NCBI GenBank assembly: GCA_015494645.1
Contig: WGAU01000150.1
Location: forward strand, 1-14,709
Origin: Aquificota bacterium
GTDB lineage: Bacteria > Thermosulfidibacterota > Thermosulfidibacteria > Thermosulfidibacterales > Thermosulfidibacteraceae
Direction of reading: 5' to 3'
DNA length: 14,709 nt
Below the pieces are notes generated by a model that saw only the letters and a program-made list of their open reading frames with translations, had not been told where the DNA came from and did no database searches. This document shows positions 1 to 5,975 of the stretch, piece by piece. The translations under genes were made by a program, and so were the position numbers. How positions within the stretch are numbered: position 1 is the stretch's first letter; each line of letters opens with the position of its first letter.

Positions 1-1
1 A

Positions 2-841
2 ATAGGCTTGATTGCCAAGCCTAAAAAGCCCGCCGATGAGGTGGTGAAAAATTTGACCTCCTGGCTCAAAGAGAGGGATGTAGAGGTCTTTCTGGACGAA
101 GAGACTGCCCTTATAGCAGGGCTTGAGTCAACTTATAAAAAGTCCGAAATCCCTTATGTGTCTGATGTTATAGTGGTTGTAGGTGGTGACGGCACCTTTC
201 TGTCTGTGGCACGATTGGCCTACGGCAACGATGTTCCCATACTGGGCGTGAACTTGGGGAGGTTGGGCTTTCTTACGGAAGTAACCTTGGATGAGATGTA
301 CTCCATGATGGAAAGGGTCTTGTCTGGAGATTATGTGCTGGATGAGCGTTTTATGTTGGAGGCTTACATATACCGCCATGGGGAGTTGATGGCGGAGTAC
401 AGGGTGCTCAACGATGTGGTTATAAATAAGGGAACCTTGGCCCGTATAATAGAACTTGAGACCAAGGTTAATGGAAACTTCCTTACGGTTTACCGAGCGG
501 ATGGCTTGATAATCTCTACACCAACTGGCTCTACGGCATACTCCTTGGCGGCTGGAGGTCCCATTCTGTATCCTTCTGTTACCGCCATGGTTCTGACTCC
601 AATTTGTCCCTTTACCTTAAGCCAGAGACCTATAGTGCTACCTGACACGTGTGAGATCGAGGTTACTCTAATTACCGAAAATGAGGATGTGTTCGTTACC
701 TTGGACGGTCAGGTGGGCTTTGCCCTTAATGTGAGGGATGTTGTGAAGGTTAAGAAGGCCAAGAAGACCATAAAAATAATCAGAAATCCCTCCCGTAACT
801 TCTTTGAGGTTTTGCGAACAAAGTTAAAGTGGGGTGCCTGA
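2..841 (+). CDS. nadK: NAD kinase (ATP/polyphosphate-dependent NAD+ kinase), 5'-partial
   Basis: Phosphorylates NAD+ to NADP+ in the cytoplasm and so sets the NADPH pool. The reading frame is open to the left edge. The first visible residues (IGLIAKP) match the usual N-terminal beta strand, so only a few residues are probably missing. The TTG at 8 is an internal codon of that strand, not a convincing start. Counting from that TTG, the family signature GGDGT is at residues 59-63, followed by NLGRLGF and, further on, DGLIISTPTGSTAYS and the AAGGP loop that binds the dinucleotide. The C-terminal half has the usual beta-sandwich spacing and ends normally, and about 279 residues visible is near full family length. 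It is the first gene seen of a five-gene + strand operon, and its last 8 nt overlap the next start. The identification is secure; only the true start lies outside the window. Confidence 0.96.
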   Translation: MGLIAKPKKPADEVVKNLTSWLKERDVEVFLDEETALIAGLESTYKKSEIPYVSDVIVVVGGDGTFLSVARLAYGNDVPILGVNLGRLGFLTEVTLDEMYSMMERVLSGDYVLDERFMLEAYIYRHGELMAEYRVLNDVVINKGTLARIIELETKVNGNFLTVYRADGLIISTPTGSTAYSLAAGGPILYPSVTAMVLTPICPFTLSQRPIVLPDTCEIEVTLITENEDVFVTLDGQVGFALNVRDVVKVKKAKKTIKIIRNPSRNFFEVLRTKLKWGA

Positions 842-2132
842 GTTGCCTAATATTCCTGAACTTTTGAAGAGACTTGAGAAAAACCTTTACGCCGAGAGAC
901 TTGCCGTGAAGATATACTATTACCAATCCCAAAGGGTTAAAGACACAGATATTGCACTCCTGCTTCGTTCAGTGGCCCACACTGAGGCCTATCATGCTTC
1001 CATACTGGCTAAGATGATCAAGAAATTAGGTGGCTCTGTAGAAGCGAAAACTTCTCTTGACGAAGAGAGGGTGATGGAGCTTGTGGATAGCATGAAAACC
1101 GATGAGGATGTTTTGCGCCTCAACATCATTCTTGAGGATCAGGCTTTCAACTCTTACAAAGAAGACTCCCTTTTTGCCGATATTCCCGAGGTTGCGGAAG
1201 TCCTTGAAGAGATAATGAAGGACGAGGCGGAACATGCCGAGAGATTCATGAAAGCTCTTTTCCAGTTGAAAAGCTTTGCCAAGGAGGAGGAAGAAGGAGC
1301 CTTTTTAGTTTTCCAGAGGGCCGTTGAGGCAGGTATCAAAAGACTTGCGAGGCCGTGGCTTGAGATGTTTATGTCTGGCATTATAGGTTCAATACACGTG
1401 ACCTTTGGTGCGTTGGCAATGGCTGCCGCATCTGGTGCTTTGGTTCATATAGACAGGGACCTTTCCTTTTTGGTCGGAGCGTTGTTTTTCCCCATAGGAT
1501 TTGTGTTGCTTAAGCTGTCTCAGAGTGAGCTTTTCACCGAAAACTTTTTCGTCCCTGTCATCCCAGTGTTTGAGGGGGAGGAGAAATTTTACAAGCTCAT
1601 AAAGTTGTGGGGTCTGACGCTGGCGGGCAATCTGTTGGGTGCGGCGCTTTTTGCTTTCCTAGTGAAATTGGGCGGTAAAGGAGTGTTGGGGAGCTTTCCT
1701 GCCTATCACCTTGTTGAGCTTGCGAAGTTCAAGTTATCAAGGGGCGTTATGGAAACCTTCGTCAGCGCCATTTTTGCAGGTGCAGTGATAACCACTATGA
1801 CGTGGCTTGTGCTTGCAACCAAGAGCGATGTTGCCAAGCTTATAGCCGTATGGAGCTGTATATTTGTCATGGCCATAGGCTCTTTTACCCATGTGGTAGT
1901 TTCAACCTCGGAGGTTCTGTTAGGGGCTGTTTACGGCGCTCATGTAACTTTTTCTGCTTGGTTTGAAAGGCTCTTTGTGCCTGCAACGGTGGGAAACACC
2001 TTAGGAGGTATGTTGCTTATAGCTTTGTTGCACTACCTTCAGGTGCTACACTCTAAGAAAGAACATGTTGACTACATAAGACAAAGGGATGAGGCCTTTG
2101 AAATGGCCATAAGGGAGAAGTTGAGGCTTTAG
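834..2132 (+). CDS. Ferritin-like (rubrerythrin-type diiron) domain fused to a formate/nitrite transporter (FNT) family channel
   Basis: A 432-residue two-domain protein. Residues 1-150 form a ferritin-like four-helix bundle with the full erythrin/rubrerythrin ligand set: E21 in helix 1, E51xxH54 in helix 2, E101 in helix 3 and E131xxH134 in helix 4. There is no rubredoxin domain. After an acidic linker (K150-G155), residues about 160-405 form the FNT channel with about six membrane segments, the SELFTEN signature (231-237), a central-histidine candidate H353 in a broken helix, and the late VGNTLGG motif (386-392). A charged cytoplasmic tail follows. FNT proteins are pentameric channels for small monovalent anions (formate, nitrite, hydrosulfide); the substrate here is unknown. 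The ferritin part may sense or reduce O2, peroxide or NO, or handle iron. The GTG start overlaps nadK by 8 nt; a TTG at 843, about 7 nt after GGGGTG, is an alternative. The SDR gene follows 11 nt later. Domain identities are strong; the function is inference. Confidence 0.9.
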   Translation: MPELPNIPELLKRLEKNLYAERLAVKIYYYQSQRVKDTDIALLLRSVAHTEAYHASILAKMIKKLGGSVEAKTSLDEERVMELVDSMKTDEDVLRLNIILEDQAFNSYKEDSLFADIPEVAEVLEEIMKDEAEHAERFMKALFQLKSFAKEEEEGAFLVFQRAVEAGIKRLARPWLEMFMSGIIGSIHVTFGALAMAAASGALVHIDRDLSFLVGALFFPIGFVLLKLSQSELFTENFFVPVIPVFEGEEKFYKLIKLWGLTLAGNLLGAALFAFLVKLGGKGVLGSFPAYHLVELAKFKLSRGVMETFVSAIFAGAVITTMTWLVLATKSDVAKLIAVWSCIFVMAIGSFTHVVVSTSEVLLGAVYGAHVTFSAWFERLFVPATVGNTLGGMLLIALLHYLQVLHSKKEHVDYIRQRDEAFEMAIREKLRL

Positions 2133-2143
2133 GAGGGGGATCA

Positions 2144-2899
2144 ATGCTTGATTTTTCTGGAAAGGTGGCGGTGGTGACTGGTGCAAGCAGAGGGATTGGA
2201 AGAGCTATAGCAGAAGCCTTTGCTGAATCAAGAGCTGAGGTTGTTCTGTTCAGTAGGAATGTGGCTTTGCTTGAACAGGTTAAGGATGTTATTCAGGGAA
2301 GAGGAGGGAAGGCGTACATTTGCGAGGGAGATGTGTCCAATAAAGAGCATGTTGATGGCTTGGTGAAGTTTGTTGAAGAAAGGTGGGGGAAGCTTGATGT
2401 GCTTGTTAACAATGCCGGTGTGAGTCCGCATTTTAAGTCTTTTGTGAAGACAGAGGAGACCGATTGGGAACAGATGTTAAATGTGAATGTTAAAGGGATG
2501 CTTTACTGCTGCAAAGGCTTTTTCCCGCTACTTAAGAAAGGAGATCATCCTTCTGTGATAAACATTTCTTCCATAGTGGGAATAGTGGGTATGGCGAGGA
2601 TTGCTGTTTATACGGCGACTAAAGGTGCCATGAGCGTTTTCACCAAGTCCCTTGCTGTGGAGTGGGCTCCTCATGGCGTTAGGGTGAACGCCATATGTCC
2701 GGGTTTTATCACCACCGATATGACTGCGGGGGTTCAATCTGTTGAGGAGATAAAAAGACAGATTCTTGCCAGAATTCCCATGGGTAGGTTTGGTTCTCCC
2801 GATGAGGTGGCCAAGGCAGCTTTGTTTCTGGCTTCTCCTATGGCTTCTTACATAACAGGGCACTGCTTAGTGGTAGACGGTGGCTGGCTTGCGTGGTAG
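2144..2899 (+). CDS. Short-chain dehydrogenase/reductase (SDR, FabG-like)
   Basis: A 251-residue classical SDR, a soluble NAD(P)H-dependent oxidoreductase with a Rossmann fold. The cofactor loop TGASRGIG is at residues 12-19, NNAG at 89-92, and the active-site set is N115, S142/S143, Y156 and K160 (YTATK). The PGFITTDMT segment after the active site and the C-terminal GHCLVVDGG are also typical. S37-R38 at the end of beta-2 favours NADP(H) over NAD(H), since an Asp there would select NAD; this fits the upstream NAD kinase. The ATG is preceded by a strong AGGAGGGGG Shine-Dalgarno. The substrate cannot be read from the sequence. A 3-oxoacyl-ACP or sugar/alcohol reductase are both possible, and because no acyl carrier or fatty-acid genes are nearby no symbol is given. 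The next gene overlaps its 3' end by 20 nt, indicating cotranscription. Confidence 0.93.
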   Translation: MLDFSGKVAVVTGASRGIGRAIAEAFAESRAEVVLFSRNVALLEQVKDVIQGRGGKAYICEGDVSNKEHVDGLVKFVEERWGKLDVLVNNAGVSPHFKSFVKTEETDWEQMLNVNVKGMLYCCKGFFPLLKKGDHPSVINISSIVGIVGMARIAVYTATKGAMSVFTKSLAVEWAPHGVRVNAICPGFITTDMTAGVQSVEEIKRQILARIPMGRFGSPDEVAKAALFLASPMASYITGHCLVVDGGWLAW

Positions 2900-3467
2900 C
2901 CTTAAAGGGTTGGAGTTTAGACGTCAGCTCTTTCATGTGTGTAACGGAACTTTGATTCTCATTCTTTCAGAGGTTGTTGGCTTTCGCTGTATGTCATTTG
3001 TTATCTTAGCTTTGTCTGTTTTGGGTTTCTTGCTTGCCGTTTACCATGTTTGGGTAGAAAGATTAAGAATTGCTGAACCTTTATTGGGTGCTTTGGAACG
3101 GGAAGAAAACATGGATTTTCCGGGAATGGGAGCCATATACTATGGGTTTGGGGTTGGTCTATCCTTGCTTCTTTACTGTCCTGTTGTGGCTAAAGCATCT
3201 ATATGTGCTCTTGCATACGGTGATGCTTTTTCAACCCTTGTGGGCAAAATGTATGGGAAAACGCCTGTGCCTTGGAATAAGGGACTGAGCCTTGAGGGGT
3301 CTTTGGCCTTTGTTTTTTTCACTTTTCTCTTCGGTTCTTTTTTTGTTCCTTGGCAGATGGCTTTGGGTGCAGGTGTTTTGGGAGCTTTGGTTGAGACAGT
3401 GCCTTATGTTGACGATAATATAAGTATTCCTGTATTGGTTGGTTATGCGCTCCATTTTGCCTGTTAG
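2880..3467 (+). CDS. SEC59/DGK1/VTE5-type membrane lipid kinase (dolichol/phytol/diacylglycerol kinase-like, probably CTP-dependent)
   Basis: A 195-residue polytopic membrane protein of the CTP-dependent polyprenol/dolichol/phytol kinase superfamily. Visible family marks are FRRQLFHVCNG (residues 13-23), the loop DFPGMGAIYY (79-88), YGDAFSTLVGKMYG (113-126, including G114-D115), KGLSLEGSLA (134-143), and ETVPYVDDN (172-180) followed by IPVLVG. About five or six hydrophobic segments are present. The family phosphorylates an isoprenoid alcohol or diacylglycerol at the membrane, usually with CTP. The GTG start lies 20 nt inside the SDR gene; TTG codons at 2889 or 2910 are alternatives because no clear ribosome site is present, and translational coupling is likely. 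The DedA gene follows after 3 nt. Given that neighbour, an undecaprenol or other polyprenol substrate is a reasonable inference. It is often misannotated as a phosphatidate cytidylyltransferase, but it is shorter than CdsA and lacks the CdsA C-terminal signature. Confidence 0.82.
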   Translation: MAGLRGSLKGLEFRRQLFHVCNGTLILILSEVVGFRCMSFVILALSVLGFLLAVYHVWVERLRIAEPLLGALEREENMDFPGMGAIYYGFGVGLSLLLYCPVVAKASICALAYGDAFSTLVGKMYGKTPVPWNKGLSLEGSLAFVFFTFLFGSFFVPWQMALGAGVLGALVETVPYVDDNISIPVLVGYALHFAC

Positions 3468-3470
3468 CGG

Positions 3471-4046
3471 ATGGATAAGTACTGTTCTATAATATCCCAT
3501 TGGGGCTACATAGCGGTATTTCTGGGTACCCTTATAGAAGGTGAAGTCACTATGGTGGTGAGCGGCTTTTTGGCATCCCAGAACCTTTTAGATATTCGTT
3601 CTGTTTTGGCCATCGGTGCCTTGGGAGGTTTTTTAGGAGATCAAATCTTTTTCTTGGCTGGAAAGTTCAGTAACAAGGCCAAGCTCTTGAAAAAATTAGA
3701 AAGGAATGTTCGCTACCGAAAGGCGAGGAGAATAGTAAGGAGATACGGGGCATACATAATCCTTTTCTCCCGTTATCTTGTTGGAATGAGGATGGCGCTT
3801 TCCTTTGCTTTAGGGGTCATGAAGGTACCCTTCAAAGAATTTTCTTTATTGAACTTTTTAAGTGCCCTTGTGTGGGCTCCTACCGTGGGGTATCTGGGTT
3901 ATCTTTTGGGTTCCTTAGCTATGAAACTTTTAGGAGACTTTAAACGGTATGAAGCTTACCTTATTGTGGCTGCTTGTATTGTGGCTGTGGCAGCCTATCT
4001 ATTCAAGAGGGCTGTAAGCAGAATGGAAGAGAGGAAACTCTCTTAA
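3471..4046 (+). CDS. DedA family (VTT domain) membrane protein, candidate undecaprenyl-phosphate/phospholipid translocase
   Basis: A 191-residue integral membrane protein with DedA/VTT features: a re-entrant N-terminal hairpin with acidic residues (FLGTLIEGE, E23/E25), GDQIFFLAGK with D57, the SRYLVGMR segment placing R101 and R107 six residues apart, and the downstream ALG...PFKEFSLLNFLSALVWA helix. In the characterised E. coli homologues two arginines with the same six-residue spacing and nearby acidic residues are essential. Family members flip undecaprenyl phosphate or phospholipids back across the cytoplasmic membrane and support envelope integrity and proton-motive-force homeostasis. 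The ATG lies 3 nt after the lipid kinase stop, so the two are almost certainly cotranslated. It ends the + strand operon, sharing the TTAA at its stop with the convergent PII gene. Which lipid it moves cannot be seen; the C55-phosphate idea rests on family knowledge and on the kinase neighbour. Confidence 0.9.
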   Translation: MDKYCSIISHWGYIAVFLGTLIEGEVTMVVSGFLASQNLLDIRSVLAIGALGGFLGDQIFFLAGKFSNKAKLLKKLERNVRYRKARRIVRRYGAYIILFSRYLVGMRMALSFALGVMKVPFKEFSLLNFLSALVWAPTVGYLGYLLGSLAMKLLGDFKRYEAYLIVAACIVAVAAYLFKRAVSRMEERKLS

Positions 4047-4059
4047 AGAGCTTCCTCTC
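4029..4059. terminator. Possible bidirectional hairpin at convergent gene ends
   Basis: GAGAGGAA (4029-4036) and TTCCTCTC (4052-4059) are perfect 8-bp inverted arms. The loop contains a second short pairing, CTC (4040-4042) with GAG (4048-4050). The structure straddles the overlapping stop codons of the DedA and PII genes, where both operons must end. Neither side has a strong T tract, though the + side is pyrimidine-rich. Intrinsic termination is plausible but unproven. Confidence 0.35.
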
Positions 4060-4381
4060 CGGTTTCTCCTGTTCTTATCCTGATGGCATTTTCCACGTCA
4101 ATAACAAATATCTTACCGTCTCCTATTTTGCCTGTGTAAGCTCCGTTTCTGATAGCTTCAATAACCTGTTCAACTAAAGAATCTGGCACCACCACTTCTA
4201 TTTTTACCTTGGGCAGAAAATCTACTACGTATTCTGCCCCTCTGTAGAGTTCGGTGTGTCCCTTTTGCCTTCCAAATCCCTTAACTTCTGTGACGGTCAT
4301 GCCCGAGATACCCACTTCCCTGAGGGCTTCTTTCACCTCATCAAGCTTGAAAGGTTTGATGATGGCTTCTATCTTTTTCAT
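4043..4381 (-). CDS. glnB: Nitrogen regulatory protein PII (GlnB/GlnK)
   Basis: A 112-residue PII signal transducer, full family length. It begins MKKIEAIIKPFKLDEVK and has the T-loop (about 37-55) with R38, Q39 and Y51, the residue uridylylated in many bacteria. It also has the B-loop GxIGDGKIF (about 85-92) and the C-terminal IRIRTGETGEEAL. PII trimers bind ATP/ADP and 2-oxoglutarate and control nitrogen-assimilation targets in the cytoplasm. The ATG is exactly adjacent to the stop of the upstream glutamine amidotransferase gene and has a strong AAGGAGG site inside that gene's 3' end, so the two are coupled. No amtB or glnA is beside it, so GlnB versus GlnK cannot be decided from context. 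The stop codon overlaps the DedA stop on the opposite strand. Confidence 0.96.
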   Translation of the reverse strand: MKKIEAIIKPFKLDEVKEALREVGISGMTVTEVKGFGRQKGHTELYRGAEYVVDFLPKVKIEVVVPDSLVEQVIEAIRNGAYTGKIGDGKIFVIDVENAIRIRTGETGEEAL

Positions 4382-5068
4382 CTAAGCCTCCTTCTGAGGT
4401 AGTTGTATAAATCTTCTGAAGAGTTCCCATGATAATGGGAAGTAGCTACCATCAGGGACAAAGCTTGGCAACTCTAACTGTCCTATCTGGGATAAATAAT
4501 CCCTGTAGTATTCTTTCCAGTGATTGATCATGGTGGGGGTAACCTCTATGTGAAACTGGATGGCGTAGACATTTTTGTTGTATCTAAAAGCCTGATTGGG
4601 AACGAGCTTGCTTGATGCAAGCCTTATGCTCTTTGAGGGAAGGTCAAAGGTTTCTTCGTGAAAGTGGAATACCCTTACAGATTTTGGGAAAAATGCAAAG
4701 AGGTAATCCACAAGTGCCGGTCTTGTGAGTTCAATCTTAGCCCATCCGATCTCTCTGGCTCCTTTATACACTTTTGAACCGAGCACTCTGGCTATAATTT
4801 GTGCACCCAAGCAGACTCCAAGCACTGGTTTATTTTTGCTTATGAATTTTTCCACCAAGTTCATCTCTTTACGTATGTAACGGTGTTTCTCCGCATCGTT
4901 TACGCTTTGGGGACCCCCAAGGATCACAAGATGAGTGTAACCGTCATCGCTATCAGGCACTTCATCCTTATAGGCGTCAAAGTAGCGGTAGGGGTAGCCT
5001 TCCTCTCGCAGTACTTCTTCCCAAAGTCCCAGCCCTTCTACCTCTACGTTGCGCACCGCCGCTAGCAT
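4382..5068 (-). CDS. Stand-alone class I glutamine amidotransferase (GMP-synthase-GATase-like)
   Basis: A 228-residue class I (triad) glutamine amidotransferase. The nucleophile elbow GVCLGAQ places the catalytic cysteine at C86; H173 and E175 in QFHIEVT complete the triad. VILGGPQSVND (48-58) provides the oxyanion region, and VFHFHEETFDLP (133-144) matches the class. These enzymes hydrolyse glutamine and channel the ammonia to a partner synthase domain. No synthase domain is attached and none is adjacent, so the acceptor is unknown. Stand-alone relatives are commonly annotated GMP-synthase-like or gamma-glutamyl-peptide hydrolase-like. The ATG has a good GGAGG site six nt upstream. It is third in the - strand operon, 22 nt after the EamA gene and directly before glnB, so its expression is tied to a nitrogen-status sensor. 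This is not guaA itself, because the ATP-pyrophosphatase and dimerisation domains are absent. Confidence 0.88.
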   Translation of the reverse strand: MLAAVRNVEVEGLGLWEEVLREEGYPYRYFDAYKDEVPDSDDGYTHLVILGGPQSVNDAEKHRYIRKEMNLVEKFISKNKPVLGVCLGAQIIARVLGSKVYKGAREIGWAKIELTRPALVDYLFAFFPKSVRVFHFHEETFDLPSKSIRLASSKLVPNQAFRYNKNVYAIQFHIEVTPTMINHWKEYYRDYLSQIGQLELPSFVPDGSYFPLSWELFRRFIQLPQKEA

Positions 5069-5090
5069 TTTATTCCTCCGCTTTAAAAGC

Positions 5091-5975
5091 TTAAATTAAA
5101 TGATTGAACAAAGTCAATAAAAAGATCCCCATCAGCATAAACAATACGCCTACAAACTTTTGACGCAACTTTTCTTCGTGGAAGAAGAGTTTTCCGTATA
5201 TAACGGCTATTATCATGCTTACCTTACCGAGGGCTGATACATAAGCTATATTACTCAATTTTATGGCATAAAGGAAGCAAATGACTCCTGCTGCAAAACA
5301 GAAACCGATGCTCCAGTAGAAAGGGTCCTTGGCAAAACCGGTAATAGCTTTTTTGCTGTTAAGTTGAGCCTTTACAAGAGGAATGTACCCTATCGCCATG
5401 AACAAACAATATGCGAAGGAGAAAAATATAGGGGTTGACAATTGTGTGGCCCTTTTGCCCAAGGCGGTGTTTATGCTGAAGATAAAGGCAGCGGTCAGCA
5501 CCATTCTTGGTCCTCTATCCTTAACAAGAGCTTTCAAGGGTTCTAAAGCGCCTGAAGAGGCCTTGTCCAAGTGGAGCAGATAAGCACCTAAGGTTACCAG
5601 AACGACTCCCATTAATCCTGTAGGGCTCGGAGGTTCCTTGAGCATAAAGGTAGAGGTTACGAGCATGAAGACTGGAGCAAAGCTCATAAGCGGTATTACC
5701 ACCGATATAGGACTCATTTTGAGAGCTTTTATGTAAAAGGTTGAGGCTACTATGTCTCCTGGAATCACCAAGAGGCACATAAGCCAGAACAAAGGATAAA
5801 CCTTGTGGGGCCAGGTGGCTAAAAGGAACAACAGAAGTACAGGCAGAGAGTGGACAAACCTTGCGTATAGAGTGAGGTATTCTGAATATCCCCTTTTGTT
5901 CATGGCTATCTTAGAAATAAGATCTGCTGTGGCCCAGAAAAAAGCGGTGGCTATGGAAAAGAAGACCCACGTCAT
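5091..5975 (-). CDS. EamA/DMT-superfamily transporter (10 TM)
   Basis: A 294-residue drug/metabolite transporter-type membrane protein with two EamA repeats (about 1-132 and 155-290), each with roughly five hydrophobic helices. Repeat 1 starts FFSIATAFFWATADLISKIAM and its helix 3 region reads YIKALKMSPISVVIPLMSFAPVF. Repeat 2 has the equivalent LYAIKLSNIAYVSALGKVSMIIAVIYG followed by FFHEEKLRQKFVGVLFMLMG, with the family's conserved glutamates (E at the end of helix 4 and its counterpart in repeat 2). Family members export amino acids, nucleosides or other small metabolites, and some related small proteins flip lipid-linked sugars. The ATG overlaps the stop of the glycosyltransferase-like gene in an ATGA arrangement, indicating translational coupling. 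The substrate is unknown; a product made by the upstream glycosyltransferase is an attractive guess and nothing more. Confidence 0.88.
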   Translation of the reverse strand: MTWVFFSIATAFFWATADLISKIAMNKRGYSEYLTLYARFVHSLPVLLLFLLATWPHKVYPLFWLMCLLVIPGDIVASTFYIKALKMSPISVVIPLMSFAPVFMLVTSTFMLKEPPSPTGLMGVVLVTLGAYLLHLDKASSGALEPLKALVKDRGPRMVLTAAFIFSINTALGKRATQLSTPIFFSFAYCLFMAIGYIPLVKAQLNSKKAITGFAKDPFYWSIGFCFAAGVICFLYAIKLSNIAYVSALGKVSMIIAVIYGKLFFHEEKLRQKFVGVLFMLMGIFLLTLFNHLI

